The notes under the pieces are model-generated. The model worked only from the letters and a program-made list of their open reading frames with translations. It did not search any database and was not told the origin of the DNA. 8,036 nt of DNA from Thermoanaerobaculia bacterium (GTDB lineage Bacteria > Acidobacteriota > Thermoanaerobaculia > Multivoradales > UBA5704), in assembly GCA_025937035.1 (NCBI GenBank), contig JAICSG010000156.1, positions 1 through 8,036 on the forward strand, read 5' to 3'. The translations under genes were made by a program, and so were the position numbers. Shown in pieces: positions 5,830-8,036 of the stretch. Numbering within the stretch: position 1 is the stretch's first letter; the number at the start of each line of letters is the position of its first letter.

Positions 5830-6735
5830 CTACCGCCGCTTGCCCACCAGCGCCGACACGGTCTGGGCGGCGGCCCGGGCCACGGCCTTGCTGGCCTTGC
5901 CGTGCCTGGCGGCCGGGCGCGAGGAGGAGAGGGAGGCCTTCATCACGGTCGGGGCCGAGGGGGCCGAGCCGGCGTAGGCGTAGAGGAAGCTGCCGCCTTT
6001 GACGGCGTCGATCACCGCTGGAGCGACGGCCTGCGGGAGGGCCGGGCAGCCCCAGCTCCGGCCGATCATGCCGAACTGCCGGGCGTGGTCCTCGCTGACG
6101 TACCAGGCACCGTGCATCACGATGTGCCGCGTCTCGGCCTGATCGTTGACGCCCGGATCGAGCCCCTTGAGCGTGAGCGAGTAGCCGTTGCCACCCTCGT
6201 AGGTCCCGGCGGTCAGGAACAGGCCGAGGCTGGTGGCCCGGCTGTCGTTGACGTTCGAGAAGCGGGTGGCGTACTTGTCTCCGCTGCCGGCGCCGTGCGC
6301 GACCAGCTCATGGAAGAGCACCTTCCCCTGCGCCAGGTCGAGCACCCAGAGCCGCGGCTGGCTTGAGGGGAGGGAATAGTCGATGACCGTCAGCCGGTCC
6401 GTCCTGCCGGAGATGCCCCGGGCGCGAGCGGCGGAGACCGCGTCGAGCGCCTTGGCGAGCACGTTCGGCGAGAGCCCCTCGGCACCCCGGGAGAAAGCCG
6501 CCGGCACCGCCATTGCAGTAGATTCCTGCGAAGCCGCGGCCACGGCCGGCACCCCCGAGGGCGCCGAGGCGTAGATGGCAGACGGCAGCGCGGCGGGAGA
6601 AGCCGCGGGCATGGGAGTCGCGGGAGCGTTGGCGGCGTAGAGCGCGCCGGTGGTGAAGAGCAGCAGGGTGCAAGGGAGGCGGAGGGCTTTTCCGATCGAG
6701 CGGTCGGTACGGAGAGACAATACCTTTCCCAGCAT
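5830..6735 (-). CDS. Murein L,D-transpeptidase catalytic domain protein (YkuD_2 type)
   Basis: This 301-residue exported enzyme is predicted to cross-link or modify peptidoglycan through an active-site cysteine. Residues 1-36 form a signal peptide (hydrophobic LRLPCTLLLFTTGALYAANA). An Ala/Pro/Ser-rich linker runs to about 82. The catalytic domain spans about 90-256: LTVIDYSLPS (115-124), LWVLDL (129-134), HELVAHGAGSGDKYA (142-156), HIVMHGAWYV (204-213), and the active-site block GRSWGCPALP (225-234) with Cys230 and upstream His209. This arrangement is that of the YkuD_2 family, not classical YkuD. A basic Ala/Lys/Arg tail follows (about 265-301). The ATG at 6735 follows SD AGGAGGT (6747-6753) with an 11-base gap, and an in-frame TAG lies just upstream, which fixes the start. 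It is monocistronic, divergent from the DUF3326 gene. Confidence 0.92.
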   Translation of the reverse strand: MLGKVLSLRTDRSIGKALRLPCTLLLFTTGALYAANAPATPMPAASPAALPSAIYASAPSGVPAVAAASQESTAMAVPAAFSRGAEGLSPNVLAKALDAVSAARARGISGRTDRLTVIDYSLPSSQPRLWVLDLAQGKVLFHELVAHGAGSGDKYATRFSNVNDSRATSLGLFLTAGTYEGGNGYSLTLKGLDPGVNDQAETRHIVMHGAWYVSEDHARQFGMIGRSWGCPALPQAVAPAVIDAVKGGSFLYAYAGSAPSAPTVMKASLSSSRPAARHGKASKAVARAAAQTVSALVGKRR

Positions 6736-6871
6736 CTCGCGAGTCTACCTCCTGGAATAAGTCACGCCTTGCCTCGCAAGACGCCGTTGAGCCCGTCAGG
6801 GATCGTCAGTTGTCAGAGCATACAACCCTTTGGGGTAGGTCGGTATTCCGAGCCTGCTATTGAAGCGTTCT

Positions 6872-7039
6872 CTTGGGGAGACCCCTCTCCCCAAAAAGAC
6901 GGAGGCCCGTCCCAAAAGGGAGAGGGGTCTCCCCAAAAGGACGAGGCCTCGTCCATATGGTACGAGGGGTCTCCCTATATGAACCTGGGGTCTCCCCAAA
7001 AAGACGGACGGTTCCCCGGAAAGGACGACTCTCCACCCC
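6872..7039. repeat. Degenerate 21-base tandem repeat array with hairpin-forming units
   Basis: Eight consecutive 21-base units can be cut from 6872 to 7039. The core TCTCCC(C/T) recurs at 6886, 6928, 6970 and 6991, with spacings of 42, 42 and 21. The unit plan is AAAA, a 6-base arm, a 4-base loop, a 6-base arm and C. Units 1 to 4 form stems in the same register: GGGAGA/TCTCCC with loop CCCC; GACGG/CCGTC with loop AGGC; GGGAGA/TCTCCC with loop GGGG; GGACGA/TCGTCC with loop GGCC. Units 5 to 8 are more degenerate and mostly do not pair internally. The array is about 140 bases upstream of the transpeptidase start and about 330 upstream of the DUF3326 start. It has no spacers of CRISPR type. Function is unknown. 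Confidence 0.75.
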
Positions 7040-7367
7040 GAACGGGTGAGCGCCTCCCTGGCGCGTCCCCTGGCTCACCAAACCGGACCCGCGTGCGCCA
7101 AATCCCCTCTACGAAGATCCCCGTGACGGACCGAGCGGCGGCGGCCGGCCAGCGTCCGGAGCCGCTCCCCAGGGTTTTGGATCTCGCCGGCGGCGCTCGT
7201 CTCCCTTAGTGCCTGTTGAAAGCACCTTAGAGGGCAGGGCTCAGATCTTTCCCCCCCGCCGGAAGGCGGAGGCCCGCGGAAAGCCGGAACAGGACGGGGT
7301 GGCGGGGCGTTCCGGAATCAATACCAGCAGGTGGTGCTAAGCTCAACAACACAAGGGGAGCTTCAGA
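7040..7367. other. Intergenic region upstream of the DUF3326 gene
   Basis: I see no convincing gene here. Just after the array a nested inverted repeat appears: GGTGAGC (7045-7051) with GCTCACC (7073-7079), enclosing hairpin GCGCC-TCCCT-GGCGC (7050-7064). Another small hairpin, CCGCC-GGAA-GGCGG, lies at 7256-7269. No good sigma70 promoter could be assigned for the downstream gene; TTGAAA at about 7215 lacks a matching -10 box. Open frames crossing this stretch show no recognisable domain. Confidence 0.5.
7354..7360 (+). promoter_or_regulatory. Ribosome binding site deciding the GTG start of the DUF3326 gene
   Basis: AGGGGAG stands 7 bases before GTG 7368, an optimal spacing. This supports the GTG as the true start. 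The first in-frame ATG comes only inside the conserved region (about 7730) and would delete the signature motif. Confidence 0.75.
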
Positions 7368-8036
7368 GTGATTGAAAACCGGCAATTTCGGCTGAACAAG
7401 TTCGACGTCATCGGCACGGATTCCATCGCCCAGGTGATCGAGCGCTGGATCGGCAAGGACGCCCTGCGCTGGTACATCTCCCAGATCACCGAGACCGAGA
7501 TCGTGGTCGAGGCCACGTTCTCCGACGGATATCTGGGCGAGCTCGAAGAGGACCCGGGCCCCCGCTCCTGGAGCCCCGGCAAGAGCGTCGTGGTGAGCAT
7601 CATCCCCACCGGGATCGGCTGCGATCTCGGCGGCTACGCGGGCGATGCGGCCCCCGCCTCCAACCTCCTGGCGGCCACCGCGGACTACCTGGTGACCAAC
7701 CCGAACGCCGTCAATGCCTCCAACTTCATCAGCATGGCCGACAACCTCCTCTATACCGAGGGGCTGGCCATCGACCTGTTCATGAAGGGGGCGGTGGACC
7801 TCCACGTCCCCTACGCCAACCGGGTGGGGCTGATCGTCGAGAAGAGCGAGCCCGAGCAGTTGGACGTCGTCTTCAACGTGGTCAACACCGTGCGCGCCGT
7901 CTACGGGATCGACGTCGTGGACTGCCTGATCACCGACCAGCGCATCGGCAGCCGCTGCGTGGAGAACGCCTCGGGGGCCTACGTGGGCACGGTGGACCGG
8001 CCGGACGTGCTGCTCGACGCCGCCGAGCGGCTGATC
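7368..8036 (+). CDS. DUF3326-family protein, N-terminal part (runs off the window)
   Basis: The frame stays open for 223 codons to the right edge, so the C-terminus is missing. The family signature is clear from about residue 73: VVVSIIPTGIGCDLGGYAGD (74-93), then ADYLVTNPNAVNASNF (105-120), LLYTEGLAIDLFMKG (127-141), VPYANRVGLIVE (147-158), VNTVRAVYGIDVVDCLITD (172-190) and SGAYVGTVDRPDVLLDAAERLI (202-223). As I recall the family from cyanobacteria and other bacteria, it begins near the IPTGIG motif. This protein instead has about 70 extra residues in front (VIENRQFRLNKFDVIG onward), with no signal peptide. The function of DUF3326 is unknown to me; the Gly-rich GIGCDLGGYAGD loop suggests ligand or nucleotide binding, which is only a guess. 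It is likely cytoplasmic and divergent from the transpeptidase. Confidence 0.85.
   Translation, partial: MIENRQFRLNKFDVIGTDSIAQVIERWIGKDALRWYISQITETEIVVEATFSDGYLGELEEDPGPRSWSPGKSVVVSIIPTGIGCDLGGYAGDAAPASNLLAATADYLVTNPNAVNASNFISMADNLLYTEGLAIDLFMKGAVDLHVPYANRVGLIVEKSEPEQLDVVFNVVNTVRAVYGIDVVDCLITDQRIGSRCVENASGAYVGTVDRPDVLLDAAERLI

Noticed and set aside
6872..7039. CRISPR array
   Set aside because: Units are directly contiguous 21-base copies with no unique spacers, and no cas gene is near.
7227..7805. Minus-strand open frame of 192 codons
   Set aside because: It is antisense to the DUF3326 gene, which has a clear family signature on the plus strand.

Overview
The window is GC-rich bacterial DNA, probably from Acidobacteriota or a related lineage such as Gemmatimonadota. 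The main clue is the pairing of a PadR regulator with an ADOP-type permease (acidobacterial duplicated orphan permease), a combination greatly expanded in those phyla. No rRNA or tRNA gene, transposase, integrase or CRISPR array is visible. The taxonomic call is inference from gene content only.

Layout. Positions 36-3038 (minus strand) hold a two-gene unit: a PadR regulator followed 3 bases later by an 888-residue ADOP permease. A palindrome overlaps the PadR ribosome binding site and suggests autoregulation. Positions 3097-3220 are a non-coding stretch of short hairpins. Positions 3221-5617 (minus) hold a tightly coupled four-gene operon: small helical lipoprotein, divergent NRAMP-family transporter, and two related PRC-barrel-like proteins. 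Junction overlaps are 4, 1 and 4 bases. Positions 5618-5829 are intergenic, dominated by a nested palindromic element that may also terminate the next gene. Positions 5830-6735 (minus) encode an exported YkuD_2-type murein L,D-transpeptidase. Positions 6736-7367 form a divergent intergenic region with a degenerate 21-base tandem repeat. From 7368 to the right edge (plus) runs the N-terminal part of a DUF3326-family protein with an N-terminal extension; it is cut by the window end.

How the genes fit together. The PadR/ADOP pair is a self-contained regulated permease unit with unknown substrate. The four-gene operon looks like one metal-transport module. Its NRAMP lacks the metal-selecting methionine and histidine of the TM6 motif, so its cation may differ from the usual Mn2+/Fe2+. 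The transpeptidase and DUF3326 genes diverge from each other around the repeat array, and no functional link between them can be claimed.

The least explained structures are the 21-base array, where four consecutive units keep a hairpin in the same register although their arm sequences differ, and the divergent NRAMP module. Neither is proven to be a new system.
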